A stretch of 64,000 nucleotides of DNA from Rheinheimera pleomorphica (GTDB lineage: Bacteria > Pseudomonadota > Gammaproteobacteria > Enterobacterales > Alteromonadaceae), in contig NZ_SIRR01000007.1 in assembly GCF_011634895.1 (NCBI RefSeq), forward strand, positions 393,223 through 457,222, read 5' to 3'. Below the pieces are notes generated by a model. That model ran no database searches. It was not told where the DNA came from and worked only from the letters and a program-made list of their open reading frames with translations. This document shows positions 8,155 to 16,922 of this stretch, in pieces. How positions within the stretch are numbered: the first letter of the stretch is position 1; each line of letters begins with the position of its first letter. Made by a program: the position numbers and the translations under genes.

Positions 8155-9372
8155 TTATTGACGCAGCGGTAAACGCAGTATAAAACAGGCTCCGCCCAGA
8201 GCCGAGTCTGTTACTGTTACGCTGCCCTGATGCCATTGCGCAACGCGCTGCACTATCGCCAGCCCCAGGCCAAAACCACCGGAATGTTTATTGCGGCTGG
8301 CTTCTACCCGGAAAAATGGTTTAAAAATGTCGTCGCGCTGCGTTGCGGCGATGCCCGGACCATTGTCGTCTATGCTGATTTGCCAGTATTGCTGGTGCCG
8401 GCTTAAACTAAGACAGATTTGGCTGCGGGCGTATTTTTTCGCGTTGACCAACAAATTTTGCAGCGCCCGCTCCAGGTAATGGCCATCACCATACAAGCTG
8501 GCGTCAGGGGGCAACTGTAAGCGGATATCAGCCCCGGGCAGCGGCGCCAGCTTTTCCTGCACATTACTAATCAGCTCGATTAAATTGATCTGTTGCAGCT
8601 GCAATGGCAGCTGACCGGTTTCCAGTCGGGCGTAATCGAGAATTTCGTCCACCAGTTGCTGCAGCTCACGCACATCCTGCAACATTAGCTGGCGCTCCGG
8701 CTCGGGCAGCTGCTGCGCCATTTCCAATGCAAAACTTAAGCGTGCTATTGGTGTGCGCAGCTCATGTGACACGGCGTGGGTCATTTCCCGCTGCAGGCTT
8801 AGCAGGCTGCGGATTTGTCCGCTCATCTGCATAAACCGCTCGGCAATAGGTGCAATAAAAGAATGCGCCGGCAGCGGTACTGGTGTGTCATGCTGCTGGG
8901 TAAAATGTTGCAGGTTACGTTGCAGGATCCGAATGTCGCGAGCTACCGGCCACAACCATAAGGCTACCGCCACCGCCAGCAAGACAAAAAACAGCAGTGT
9001 AAACCAGAGTGCGCCGTCACTTTGTACCAGCGGCAAAGGCCCAAGCCGCCACAGCTGGTCGGCGTGCTGGTAGTAAAAATACACTTGCTCGGCCTCAAAC
9101 AGGCTTAACACCTGACCTTGCGCCAGTAAGGCTTGCTCTGCGGGTAGCCAGCTAATGCTGTCGTTGGCCAGGGCAACAATATTCAGCCCGGTGTTACTGG
9201 CCCAGCTGGCCGTGGGCTGTTGCAGTTGCTGTTGTAGCAGGCTGGTATAGCTGTCTAGCCAGGGCGGCTCTGCTGACGGTTGCCATTGTTGCCATAGCTG
9301 GTCAACGGCCCAGCCGGTGCCAAGCAGTACCAGAAAAATAAACAAATAAAAATGCCAGAACAGCCGCTGCAT
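8155..9372 (-). CDS. Sensor histidine kinase, RstB-like
   Basis: 405 residues. Transmembrane helices at about 7-25 and 121-143 flank a roughly 95-residue periplasmic sensor region. A HAMP-like linker is followed by the H-box AVSHELRTPIAR with phospho-accepting H203. An HATPase_c domain follows with N, G1 (DNGPGIA) and G2 (GGFGLGLAI) boxes. It is the last gene of a four-gene leftward operon, 16 bp after its response regulator. RstB-type kinases often respond to envelope or cation stress; the signal here is not known. Confidence 0.88.
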   Translation of the reverse strand: MQRLFWHFYLFIFLVLLGTGWAVDQLWQQWQPSAEPPWLDSYTSLLQQQLQQPTASWASNTGLNIVALANDSISWLPAEQALLAQGQVLSLFEAEQVYFYYQHADQLWRLGPLPLVQSDGALWFTLLFFVLLAVAVALWLWPVARDIRILQRNLQHFTQQHDTPVPLPAHSFIAPIAERFMQMSGQIRSLLSLQREMTHAVSHELRTPIARLSFALEMAQQLPEPERQLMLQDVRELQQLVDEILDYARLETGQLPLQLQQINLIELISNVQEKLAPLPGADIRLQLPPDASLYGDGHYLERALQNLLVNAKKYARSQICLSLSRHQQYWQISIDDNGPGIAATQRDDIFKPFFRVEASRNKHSGGFGLGLAIVQRVAQWHQGSVTVTDSALGGACFILRLPLRQ

Positions 9373-9388
9373 TCAGTTAACTATCGTT

Positions 9389-10081
9389 TTATTGCCAGGC
9401 ATCAGCAACAAACAGATAGCCTTTGCCCCATACCGTTTTTATTCTGAACGGCGTTTCGGCATTATCACCCAGCTTACGGCGCAGGTGCGAAATACGCACA
9501 TCTACGGTGCGATCCAGACCATCATATTCACGGCCAATAATTTGTTGATGAATGGCTTCACGTTTTACCGTCTGGCCAGCGTGGCGAGCCAACATCCAGA
9601 GTAAATCAAATTCATAGCTGGTCAGTTCAATCCGTTCACTCTGGTACCAGGCTTCGCGGGCGCGCTGTTTTAGCAGCAGGCAACCAAACTGCAATTCTTG
9701 CTGTTCCGCTTTCAGGTTGGTTTGACTGCGGCGTAGCAGCGCATTAATGCGGGCCACCAGCACCCGGGGTTCAACCGGTTTAACCACATAGTCATCGGCG
9801 CCCAGTTCCAGCCCCAGCACCTGATCAATATCACTTTGTTTAGCTGTCAGCATTAACACCGGGCCCTTATACCAGGGCCGGATCTGCCGGCATACGCCAA
9901 AGCCATCCAAACCCGGCAGCATCAGATCCAGTACGATCAGATCCGGCTGAAACTGCCGGCAGTGCTCGGCAACAGCGTCGCCCTGGCTTTGTTGTTCGAC
10001 AATAAAACCGTGTTGAATTAAAAAGTTCTGTACCAGTGTGGCCAGACGCAGATCGTCCTCCACCAGCAAGATTTTAGCCAT
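9389..10081 (-). CDS. OmpR-family response regulator, RstA-like
   Basis: 230 residues from the ATG at 10081 (MAKILLVEDD). A longer frame starting MEYIL at 10096 is not favoured, because the stop of the upstream DUF3019 gene overlaps this ATG as TGATG. The receiver domain has the acidic pair E8/D9-D10, phosphorylation site D52 in IVLDLMLPG, and conserved K102-region VVKPVEP. The C-terminal winged-helix domain (about 130-228) contains DRTVDVRISHLRRKLG, the recognition helix, and the wing GKGYLF. It forms a pair with the downstream kinase. Confidence 0.9.
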   Translation of the reverse strand: MAKILLVEDDLRLATLVQNFLIQHGFIVEQQSQGDAVAEHCRQFQPDLIVLDLMLPGLDGFGVCRQIRPWYKGPVLMLTAKQSDIDQVLGLELGADDYVVKPVEPRVLVARINALLRRSQTNLKAEQQELQFGCLLLKQRAREAWYQSERIELTSYEFDLLWMLARHAGQTVKREAIHQQIIGREYDGLDRTVDVRISHLRRKLGDNAETPFRIKTVWGKGYLFVADAWQ

Positions 10082-10461
10082 CAGAATATACTCCATGGAC
10101 TGCTTAGACGTCGGCGGGCCGGCTTACGGCTTTGCACCTGTAACTCGGTTTGCAATAGCACCTGATTATCCGTGTTGCGTAGGGTTAAATCGGCGTTTTG
10201 CCATTGTAGCTGCTGCTGCCATTGCCCCTGGGCGCTTTGGTACCAGCAATGCAATCTTTGCCCGGCCAGAAACAGGCACAGATCCTGTGCGGTTTTGCTA
10301 TGCCATTGCAGTTGCAGTTGTGCCTGACAGCTTTGCTGTTGCTGCTCGGTTACACACACCTGCGGGCTAACCTGCCAGCATAAGCTGGCGGCACAGTCAG
10401 CGGATGCTGAGGGCGTTGGGTTGAGTCCGTTCAATGCCAATAACAACCAAATTCCCTGCAT
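10081..10461 (-). CDS. DUF3019 family secreted protein
   Basis: 126 residues with an N-terminal hydrophobic signal (MQGIWLLLALNGL). Six cysteines (CAASLCWQ, CVTEQQQQSCQ, DLCLF, LHCWYQ) suggest two or three disulfides in the periplasm. The length and position between a MipA/OmpV gene and a response regulator match DUF3019. Start and stop both overlap neighbours as TGATG, so the three upstream genes are translationally coupled. The function is unknown; a sensing accessory for the kinase is a plausible inference. Confidence 0.78.
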   Translation of the reverse strand: MQGIWLLLALNGLNPTPSASADCAASLCWQVSPQVCVTEQQQQSCQAQLQLQWHSKTAQDLCLFLAGQRLHCWYQSAQGQWQQQLQWQNADLTLRNTDNQVLLQTELQVQSRKPARRRLSSPWSIF

Positions 10462-11330
10462 CAGTACATCCGGTAACTAACGCCAAAAAACCAGGTAGTT
10501 ACATTGTCGGCTCGCACCAGCGGGCTCTTTGTCATGGCATCATCCAGATGTAAGTAGCGGACAAAAGCCAGCAAGGCAAGCCGCTCTGATAGTGGCCGTT
10601 GCCAGCCCAGGCGTAATTCAGGCTGCCAGCTTGGCTTACCGTTATAGCGTGGTAAATAAAACGGTTCATTATTGTCAATACCGTAGTAAGTATCAATCAG
10701 TTTGGCGCTTTTCCAGTGCAATCTGCTGCTAAGTTGCCACTGGCCAGCGCGGTTTTGCCACTGTCTGGCTGCACCAATGCTGGCATGCTGCCCCTGATAG
10801 GTGTTGCTGACATCTTGCCAGAGCAGCGCCTGAAACTGCCAGTTGGCGTCAAACCAATCCAGTTGCAGGCCTAAATCGAAGGCGGTGGGGCGTTTGCTGA
10901 TTTCGCGCACCGAGGCCTGCAGTGGGCCAACACGATCAATGCTAAAAGAGGGAGAGGGGCCGCCCGAAGGACTGACGCTGCTGCTGTTAAACTGAAAGGC
11001 ATTACCGCCAAACCATTTTTGGAAGTAGCCCTTTTCCTGGTTAAACTGGCCCAGTAAGCTCAGACGCCACTGTTCCGATAAGGCCCAACTGGTACCCAAT
11101 TTACCGTTGTCAAAAAACCAGTGCTCGGCGTAGTAATAAATATCCGGCAGCACTACCAGTGGCAGTTCCTCGCCGCCGTGCAGCGGATTACTGCGCTGGC
11201 CATAGCCCAGTGCCCAGCTCAGGTAAAGCTTTTGCTCTGTCACGCAAGGTGGCCCCTCGTCACAAGACAAGGGCGTTTCAGCCTTAGCGGTGCCAGTCAG
11301 CAGGCAAAGCAGGAGTAACCAATAGCGCAA
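10461..11330 (-). CDS. MipA/OmpV family outer-membrane protein
   Basis: 289 residues with signal peptide LLLLCLLTGTAKAE. The rest is a beta-barrel with alternating strands (WALGYGQRSNPL, LPDIYYYAEHWFFDNGKLG) and ends in FFGVSYRMY, an aromatic terminal strand as expected for BAM-assembled barrels. MipA was named for scaffolding murein enzymes, but most family members are barrels of unknown cargo. It is the first gene of the operon with DUF3019 and the two-component pair, so the system may monitor or control this porin. Confidence 0.82.
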   Translation of the reverse strand: MRYWLLLLCLLTGTAKAETPLSCDEGPPCVTEQKLYLSWALGYGQRSNPLHGGEELPLVVLPDIYYYAEHWFFDNGKLGTSWALSEQWRLSLLGQFNQEKGYFQKWFGGNAFQFNSSSVSPSGGPSPSFSIDRVGPLQASVREISKRPTAFDLGLQLDWFDANWQFQALLWQDVSNTYQGQHASIGAARQWQNRAGQWQLSSRLHWKSAKLIDTYYGIDNNEPFYLPRYNGKPSWQPELRLGWQRPLSERLALLAFVRYLHLDDAMTKSPLVRADNVTTWFFGVSYRMY

Positions 11331-11492
11331 ATTTCACCTTTTCGTCAGACAAACCTTCAGCTTTGCAAGTCTAGCAAGATGTGATGCCAGAGATAAGACG
11401 GTATAACAATGTTTCACAATTTGCTGTGATTAGTCACAGTAAGCAAGCTGAGCCCTGTCTAGACTGGCAACAGTACAACGAAAGGGGGGCTT

Positions 11493-11951
11493 ATGAAACT
11501 GAAATTAATGCTCGGGCTTTTGCCCTGGTTAGGGCTATTGGGCGGCTGTGTCGAAGATTTAACCGCAGATGACACCCGCGCATTTGAGTACCTGGCGCGC
11601 GGTGATTCGGCCCAAAGCGGTGAAAAACGCATTCAGGTGATTAGCAGCCAAAGCAGCTATGATGACGTATTTTATCAGCTACTTAACCGTAGTGGCGCAC
11701 CAGAAACCATCGACTTTTCGCGGTACCAGTTGCTATTGGTGATGCCCGGCTCGGCGCAGCAGATGTTAAAACAGGACGTGCTGGCTTTTCAGGGGCAGAA
11801 CACTCAGGTAGAAATACTGTTGTCTACCCACTATGCCGGCGCCAACTGTCCGGCACCGGCAGTGGTGTTGCAGCCGTGGATGCTGGTGCTATTTCCGCGG
11901 GTAGATAAGCCGCTGCTGGTGCAGGAGCAGGTAACCATTTCAGCCTGCTAA
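11493..11951 (+). CDS. Hypothetical lipoprotein, 152 aa
   Basis: The ATG follows a GAAAGGGGGG ribosome site. The signal ends in a lipobox, LLGGC (cysteine at about 19). The body has no recognised domain; NCPAPAVVLQPWMLVLFPRVDKPLL with two cysteines (about residues 121 and 152) might form one disulfide. The segment YQLLLVMPGSAQQ resembles the core strand of small protease-inhibitor-like lipoproteins, but this is weak. It stands alone between two oppositely oriented operons. Confidence 0.6.
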   Translation: MKLKLMLGLLPWLGLLGGCVEDLTADDTRAFEYLARGDSAQSGEKRIQVISSQSSYDDVFYQLLNRSGAPETIDFSRYQLLLVMPGSAQQMLKQDVLAFQGQNTQVEILLSTHYAGANCPAPAVVLQPWMLVLFPRVDKPLLVQEQVTISAC

Positions 11952-12124
11952 GCTGCTGCTGGTTGTGGCCGGTCCAAAGTACAATCTGGTTGGCAGAACA
12001 AAATTGAAACCCCTGCCAATACCCTCTATGATAAGGCCACAATAATAATAAAGTGCCGGTCCGCAGTCTGTCGTGACAGGCACTGACAGGCGCAGTAATT
12101 CCGCTGCCACAGCAGAGCACTCAG

Positions 12125-13159
12125 ATGAAAGACAAAGCTACTTCATTCGATATTGCTTATATGGCCGGCGTATCGCAGTCCACCGTGTCACGTGCGCTGC
12201 GCAATAGCCCGCAGGTTAATAAAGCTACCCGTGAAAAGGTCCAGGCCATAGCGCGGCAGCTAAATTATAAAGTCGATAAAAACGCCAGTAATCTGCGCCA
12301 GCAGCGCAGTAGCACCCTGGCGTTATTGTTATTTGAAGACCCTACCACTGACGAGTCGTTAATTAACCCGTTTTTTTTATCCATGCTGGGCAGCATTACC
12401 CGCGCCTGCGCCAAACGCGGCCAGGACCTACTGGTGTCATTTCAACAGCTGAGTGACGACTGGCATGCCGATTACGAAGACAGCAATAAAGCCGATGGCA
12501 TTATTTTGCTCGGCTATGGTGATTACAAAGATTACGAAGAAAAGTTAGCTAAACTGCTGGCGCAGGAAACGCATTTTGTCTGCTGGGGCGCTGAGGTATT
12601 GGGCCATCCGGAGTTTACCTTGCGTAGCAATAACTTTGAAGGCGGCCGTTTAGCCGGTGAACATTTGCTGGCGACCGGCCACAAAAAATTTGCTTTTATT
12701 GGCAATGCGTGTGAGGGAAGCCCGGAATTTTCAGAACGTTATCAAGGCTTTATTGATGCATTGCAAGCCGCTGGCATTCGCTCTGGTGATGTACCCCATG
12801 TTGATGCGAACTATACCGAAAGCGCCGGGGATAGCGCAGCGCAATGGTTGTTGCAGCATTATAAAGACATTGATGCCATTTTCTGCGCCAGTGATCTAAT
12901 CGCCATTGGCGTGATGCAAGCGATTAAGCGCTCCGGATTGCGTATTCCGGAAGATATCGCTGTGATGGGCTTTGATGATATTCCGGTGGCCTCTTTCGCG
13001 TCGCCACCGTTAAGCACCATCCAGCAAGATACCCGCAAAGCCGGTGAACTGTTGGTACATAACCTACTACAACTTATTAATAATCAGCCTATTACGGAAA
13101 ATCAGATCGAACCCAGGCTGGTTATTCGTCAGTCTTGCGGCGCCCGAGCATCAAGCTGA
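12125..13159 (+). CDS. LacI-family transcriptional regulator (candidate maltodextrin regulator)
   Basis: 344 residues. The helix-turn-helix (about 8-27, TSFDIAYMAGVSQSTVSRAL) is followed by the hinge helix (NASNLRQQRS). A periplasmic-binding-protein-like sensor fills residues 60-335, ending DDIPVASFASPPLSTIQQD, a standard LacI C-terminal signature. It is encoded near two GH13 genes, GH31 and an SLC45-type transporter, and three related palindromes lie upstream of those genes. It is therefore the best candidate for the regulator, though the link is inferred. Its last 31 bp overlap the 3' end of the convergent SulP gene. Confidence 0.9.
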   Translation: MKDKATSFDIAYMAGVSQSTVSRALRNSPQVNKATREKVQAIARQLNYKVDKNASNLRQQRSSTLALLLFEDPTTDESLINPFFLSMLGSITRACAKRGQDLLVSFQQLSDDWHADYEDSNKADGIILLGYGDYKDYEEKLAKLLAQETHFVCWGAEVLGHPEFTLRSNNFEGGRLAGEHLLATGHKKFAFIGNACEGSPEFSERYQGFIDALQAAGIRSGDVPHVDANYTESAGDSAAQWLLQHYKDIDAIFCASDLIAIGVMQAIKRSGLRIPEDIAVMGFDDIPVASFASPPLSTIQQDTRKAGELLVHNLLQLINNQPITENQIEPRLVIRQSCGARASS

Positions 13160-14865
13160 TCCAACGCTTCTCGCAGCGTGGGATAAAAACTCAGCACTGC
13201 CGTTATCGGTTGAATGCCAGCACGGGCCAGCGTTTTTAGTGGCTGAAATTGCAAATCAGCAATCATTAACTCGGTATGGTTTCTCTGGCATTTGCTAATC
13301 AGCTTATTCAGTGCCGCCAGACCGCCGGCGTCTAACAGCGGTACGCCATCCATATACAGCACTATGCCTTTGCTGTGGTCAGTTAAGCGGGCTATGTCAG
13401 CAAAAATACGGTCGGCGGCAGCAAAAAACAGTGGCCCGCTGATCTTCAATACCTGCCAGCCCTCGGGAACCGGCTGCTCTACCTGTTTACGGTTGTTGCT
13501 GATGTCGGTGACTTTGCTCATTTCGGCAATTTCTTTGACAAACAGCAGCGCGGCCAAAAGAATGCCAGCGGTAATGGCAATCACCATATCAAACAGCACG
13601 GTCAGGCTAAAGCAGGTGATAAACACCCAGATATCACTTTTTGGTGCTGTTTTTAGCAAGTGTAAGGCTTTAGGCGCTTCACTCATATTCCAGGCCACCA
13701 TCACCAGCAAAGCCGCCAGTGCCGCCATGGGCACATAAGACAGCAGCTGCGCTAATAAGACTAAGCCCAGCAGCACTACCATGGCATGTACCATGGCCGC
13801 AATGGGCGACTGGGCACCGGCTTTATAGTTAGCCGACGAACGCGCCAGTGCGGCGGTAGCGGTAATGCCGCCGAAAAACGGCGTGATAATATTGCCAATA
13901 CCCTGGCCGAATAACTCGCTGTTGGCGCTGTGGCGCCGGCCCGACATGCCATCCAGCACGACGGCACATAACAGGGATTCAATCGCGCCTAGCATCGCTA
14001 TGGCAAAAGCGGCCGCCAGTAAGTCTTTTACCAGTTGCCAGCTAAACGTCAGCATTTGACCGTCTGGCCCCGGGCGTAACCAGGGCCAGTCAAAATAGGG
14101 TAAATAGGGCGGAATACCATCGCCGCTGCTGCCATCTTCAGCGGTGTAACTAAAACGCGAGCCTATGGTGTCCAGCTCAACACCGCTGCTAATTAACAGT
14201 AGTGCCAGCAGGGTGCCAACAAACAGTGCCGGCAAATGGGCCGGTATCACGGTTTTTAATTTTGGCCATAGCAGCATGACCAGCAGAGTACTGGTTGCGA
14301 CAATCAGGCTGGGAACAGACAGCAGCGGTAACTGCCGGGCCAGTAGCGCGACTTTCTCAACATAGTGCTCTGGCATATGGCTAATGGCGAGGCCAAAAAA
14401 GTCGTTAATTTGTAACGTAGCGATCACCACAGCAATGCCAGCGGTAAAGCCCAGCGTAACGGATTCAGGAATATACTCAATTAAACGGCCCAGCCGAAAC
14501 ATGGCCATCAGCAGCAGCAAGAATCCGGATAACACCGTGGCGATGAGTAAGCCGCTTAAGCCGTATTTCAGCGCCACCGGGTACAGAATAACGACAAAAG
14601 CCGCGGTCGGGCCGCTGATGCTGTACCGCGAGCCGCCGCTAAGGGCAATAACGAAGCCAGCAATAATCGCTGTGTATAAACCATATTGCGGCGCTACGCC
14701 CGAGGCAATCGCCAGTGCCATTGCCAGTGGTATGGCAATAATGCCGACGGTGACACCGGCCAGCAGATCTTTGCCCAGTTTATTCAGGTTATAGCCTTCG
14801 GCCAGCACGTCACGCAGCGCATGGCCAAGGCGCAGGGAAAACAGATGGGAACGGTCTGACACCAC
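13129..14865 (-). CDS. SulP-family anion transporter with STAS domain
   Basis: 578 residues from a GTG; a second GTG three bases further in has better spacing from the upstream CGGAG, so the exact start is uncertain. About 11-14 hydrophobic helices fill residues 30-430, with IAIPLAMALAIASGV and ISGPTAAFVVIL typical of SulP helices 1 and 3. A C-terminal STAS domain covers about 450-565 (LYMDGVPLLDAGGLAAL). SulP proteins carry sulfate, bicarbonate or dicarboxylates by proton or sodium symport; the substrate cannot be told. It overlaps the convergent LacI gene by 31 bp. Confidence 0.88.
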   Translation of the reverse strand: MVSDRSHLFSLRLGHALRDVLAEGYNLNKLGKDLLAGVTVGIIAIPLAMALAIASGVAPQYGLYTAIIAGFVIALSGGSRYSISGPTAAFVVILYPVALKYGLSGLLIATVLSGFLLLLMAMFRLGRLIEYIPESVTLGFTAGIAVVIATLQINDFFGLAISHMPEHYVEKVALLARQLPLLSVPSLIVATSTLLVMLLWPKLKTVIPAHLPALFVGTLLALLLISSGVELDTIGSRFSYTAEDGSSGDGIPPYLPYFDWPWLRPGPDGQMLTFSWQLVKDLLAAAFAIAMLGAIESLLCAVVLDGMSGRRHSANSELFGQGIGNIITPFFGGITATAALARSSANYKAGAQSPIAAMVHAMVVLLGLVLLAQLLSYVPMAALAALLVMVAWNMSEAPKALHLLKTAPKSDIWVFITCFSLTVLFDMVIAITAGILLAALLFVKEIAEMSKVTDISNNRKQVEQPVPEGWQVLKISGPLFFAAADRIFADIARLTDHSKGIVLYMDGVPLLDAGGLAALNKLISKCQRNHTELMIADLQFQPLKTLARAGIQPITAVLSFYPTLREALDQLDARAPQD

Positions 14866-14949
14866 AACTCCGCTACAGCAGAACAGGTGCTGTTAGTTTA
14901 GCAAAGTGTGATGCAGCTGAGTATGCGCTATTAGTCTGAAAGCAAATAA

Positions 14950-14979
14950 AAAACCGCCGCTAAGCCAGCCGGCGGTTTT
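14950..14979 (-). terminator. Rho-independent terminator of the GH13 gene
   Basis: AAAACCGCCG (14950-14959) pairs with CGGCGGTTTT (14970-14979) across a 10-base loop. On the minus strand the GC stem is followed by a T-run (TTTTTTATTT). It starts 18 bp past the stop of the leftward GH13 gene. Confidence 0.85.
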
Positions 14980-14996
14980 CTGTATAGTATGACAAC

Positions 14997-16718
14997 TTAA
15001 CGCGTGCTGTTTAAGATCAGCAAACCATGCGCAGCCAAAGTGTTGCCATCAAGATCATAGGCCCAACTGGCGCTTAAACCGCTTTGCTCAATAGCGCTGA
15101 TATCGGCTGCTGCGTCGCTCAGGTTAAGCACAAACAGCGTTTTACTACCGTTTAGCTCGCGCGTAATTTGCACCAGGCCATTTTCCAATTGCTGCACATT
15201 GTAACTGCCATCGGTGCTAAGCTCTGGCCGTTGTTTTTTCTGTGCAATAAGTAGCTTATACAGCTGCCAGACAGAATCCGCTTGCGCTTGCTGCGCCGCC
15301 ACACTGCGATCGGCTGCGCTTAGTTGTGCGCTAAGAAAATCCGGGTACCAGTTCGGGAAGTTATTGCCAAACAGTTCCAGCTGTTCTACCCAGCTATTGT
15401 CGTTTTGCGTAAAACCGGCTTGCGGGTTGTTATCCCATAGCATAGGCGCACGTTTATACACATCATGGCCGGTGCCGCCCTGGGTTAAGCCAATTTCTTC
15501 ACCGTAATAAATGTAGGGTGTACCGGGCGAGCTAAACAGCATGGCCGCCGCCAGCTTGGCTTTGGCATCATGTTGCTGCAGCTGATAAGCAATCCGCTCC
15601 TGATCGTGGTTGGTTAAAAACGGCGCAAAAAAGCTCAGTGGTGCCACTGAGTCGGCACGCTGCTTAACATTGCGCTGCAAAATGCCGGCATCGGCTACTT
15701 TGGCGGTGTTTGAATTCATGGTGCCAAACTGGGCTTCGCCACTGGCATCGGGCTTTAGCAGGCCAAGAATGTTATAGCCGACTTCAAAATCAAAGCCCTG
15801 ATCTAAGCCTTTACCCTCGCCGAAATAGCGCGCTGCAATGGGAATATCCACCCAGGCTTCGCCGACTAAATAGGCTTCTGGATTAACGCTTTTCACGTAC
15901 TGGTTAAAGTCTTGCCAGTAGCCGATGGTATCTAAGGTGTCGGCCTGTGCATCCGGGCCACCTTCCATGGCAAAGCGCACCGCATCTAAACGAAAACCGG
16001 CCACGCCTTTATCCAGCCAGAATTTGGCCATCTTTTTCATTTCGGCGACCACATCGGGATGGTGCAGGTTAAGGTCTGGCTGGCTGGCACCAAAGGCAGC
16101 ATAGTAATAAGCGTTGCGCTGCGCATTGTAATGCCACACCGCCTCGGGCTGGTCGTTATCGCTCCAGGCATGGCCCCAGCCGCTGCCGGCTGCAGGCATA
16201 GTGTCACGCCAGATAAAATAATCTTTGTATGGCGCCTCACCTGCAGCTGAGCGTTTAAACCAGTCATGCTCGCTGGAGATATGGTTAATCACCAAATCCA
16301 GAATCACCTTCATGCCCTTGGCGTCGGCGGCTTGGATAAAGGCTTCGAATTCTTCCATGCTGCCATAGTCGCTCTCTACCTGATAAAACTCAGTAAAGTC
16401 GTAACCGTGGTATGAGGGCGCTTCAAACATCGGCGTTAGCCACAGCGCCGTTACGCCCAAATCCTGCAAATAGGGCAGCTTGGCGGTCATGCCGTTAAAA
16501 TCGCCATGGCCATCGGCGTTGGTGTCATAAAAGCTGCGCGGCCAAATTTGATAAAACACCGCCTCCTGCCACCAGGGGCTGGCACTAACACGGGGTATGT
16601 CGCTGGCCACTTGCTGTGATTCAGCTGCTGCGGTAGTGGTTTGCGTTTGACTGGTTTCGGGTTGGCAGCCAGCCAGTAATAAAGACAGCGCCAGTGCGCT
16701 TAGGTTAAAGCGTTTCAT
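14997..16718 (-). CDS. GH13 alpha-glucosidase/oligo-1,6-glucosidase-like lipoprotein
   Basis: 573 residues. A signal peptide ends in the lipobox LLAGC (C18), so the enzyme is probably anchored in the envelope facing the periplasm or outside. The GH13 barrel starts at about 48 (WWQEAVFYQIWPRSFYDTN). Catalytic residues are visible: nucleophile D245 in GFRLDAVRF, acid/base E287 in YLVGEAW, transition-state D372 in FLTNHDQ. The NADGHGDFNG loop is a calcium-site type. The substrate is likely maltodextrin or isomaltose-type oligosaccharide. It is divergent from the MFS transporter, and a palindromic operator lies between them. Confidence 0.9.
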   Translation of the reverse strand: MKRFNLSALALSLLLAGCQPETSQTQTTTAAAESQQVASDIPRVSASPWWQEAVFYQIWPRSFYDTNADGHGDFNGMTAKLPYLQDLGVTALWLTPMFEAPSYHGYDFTEFYQVESDYGSMEEFEAFIQAADAKGMKVILDLVINHISSEHDWFKRSAAGEAPYKDYFIWRDTMPAAGSGWGHAWSDNDQPEAVWHYNAQRNAYYYAAFGASQPDLNLHHPDVVAEMKKMAKFWLDKGVAGFRLDAVRFAMEGGPDAQADTLDTIGYWQDFNQYVKSVNPEAYLVGEAWVDIPIAARYFGEGKGLDQGFDFEVGYNILGLLKPDASGEAQFGTMNSNTAKVADAGILQRNVKQRADSVAPLSFFAPFLTNHDQERIAYQLQQHDAKAKLAAAMLFSSPGTPYIYYGEEIGLTQGGTGHDVYKRAPMLWDNNPQAGFTQNDNSWVEQLELFGNNFPNWYPDFLSAQLSAADRSVAAQQAQADSVWQLYKLLIAQKKQRPELSTDGSYNVQQLENGLVQITRELNGSKTLFVLNLSDAAADISAIEQSGLSASWAYDLDGNTLAAHGLLILNSTR

Positions 16719-16819
16719 AGGGTCCCCGTGCGTTTTTCTGCTGCACCGGCTTAAAGCGCCGATGCACTGCTATGCTGATTAAGCCTTGGTAATAACGCCA
16801 AAATAGTGCAACAACAAGA

Positions 16820-16833
16820 TGAATACGTATGCA
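16820..16833. promoter_or_regulatory. Candidate LacI-type operator 1 (maltodextrin regulon)
   Basis: TGAATACGTATGCA differs by one base from the palindrome TGCATACGTATGCA. It lies between the divergent GH13 lipoprotein (102 bp before its start) and the MFS transporter (90 bp before its start). Two near-identical sites occur at 26991-27004 and 34931-34944, also upstream of glucan genes. The odd-numbered central CG is typical of LacI-family sites. Confidence 0.65.
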
Positions 16834-16922
16834 CAATTTTGCGCAAAATGGCTGCTATCGTGTAGCTTAGACCGATCTGTTGCGCTTACACAGATAATAA
16901 TACATCCATCCGGGGAGCGGAT

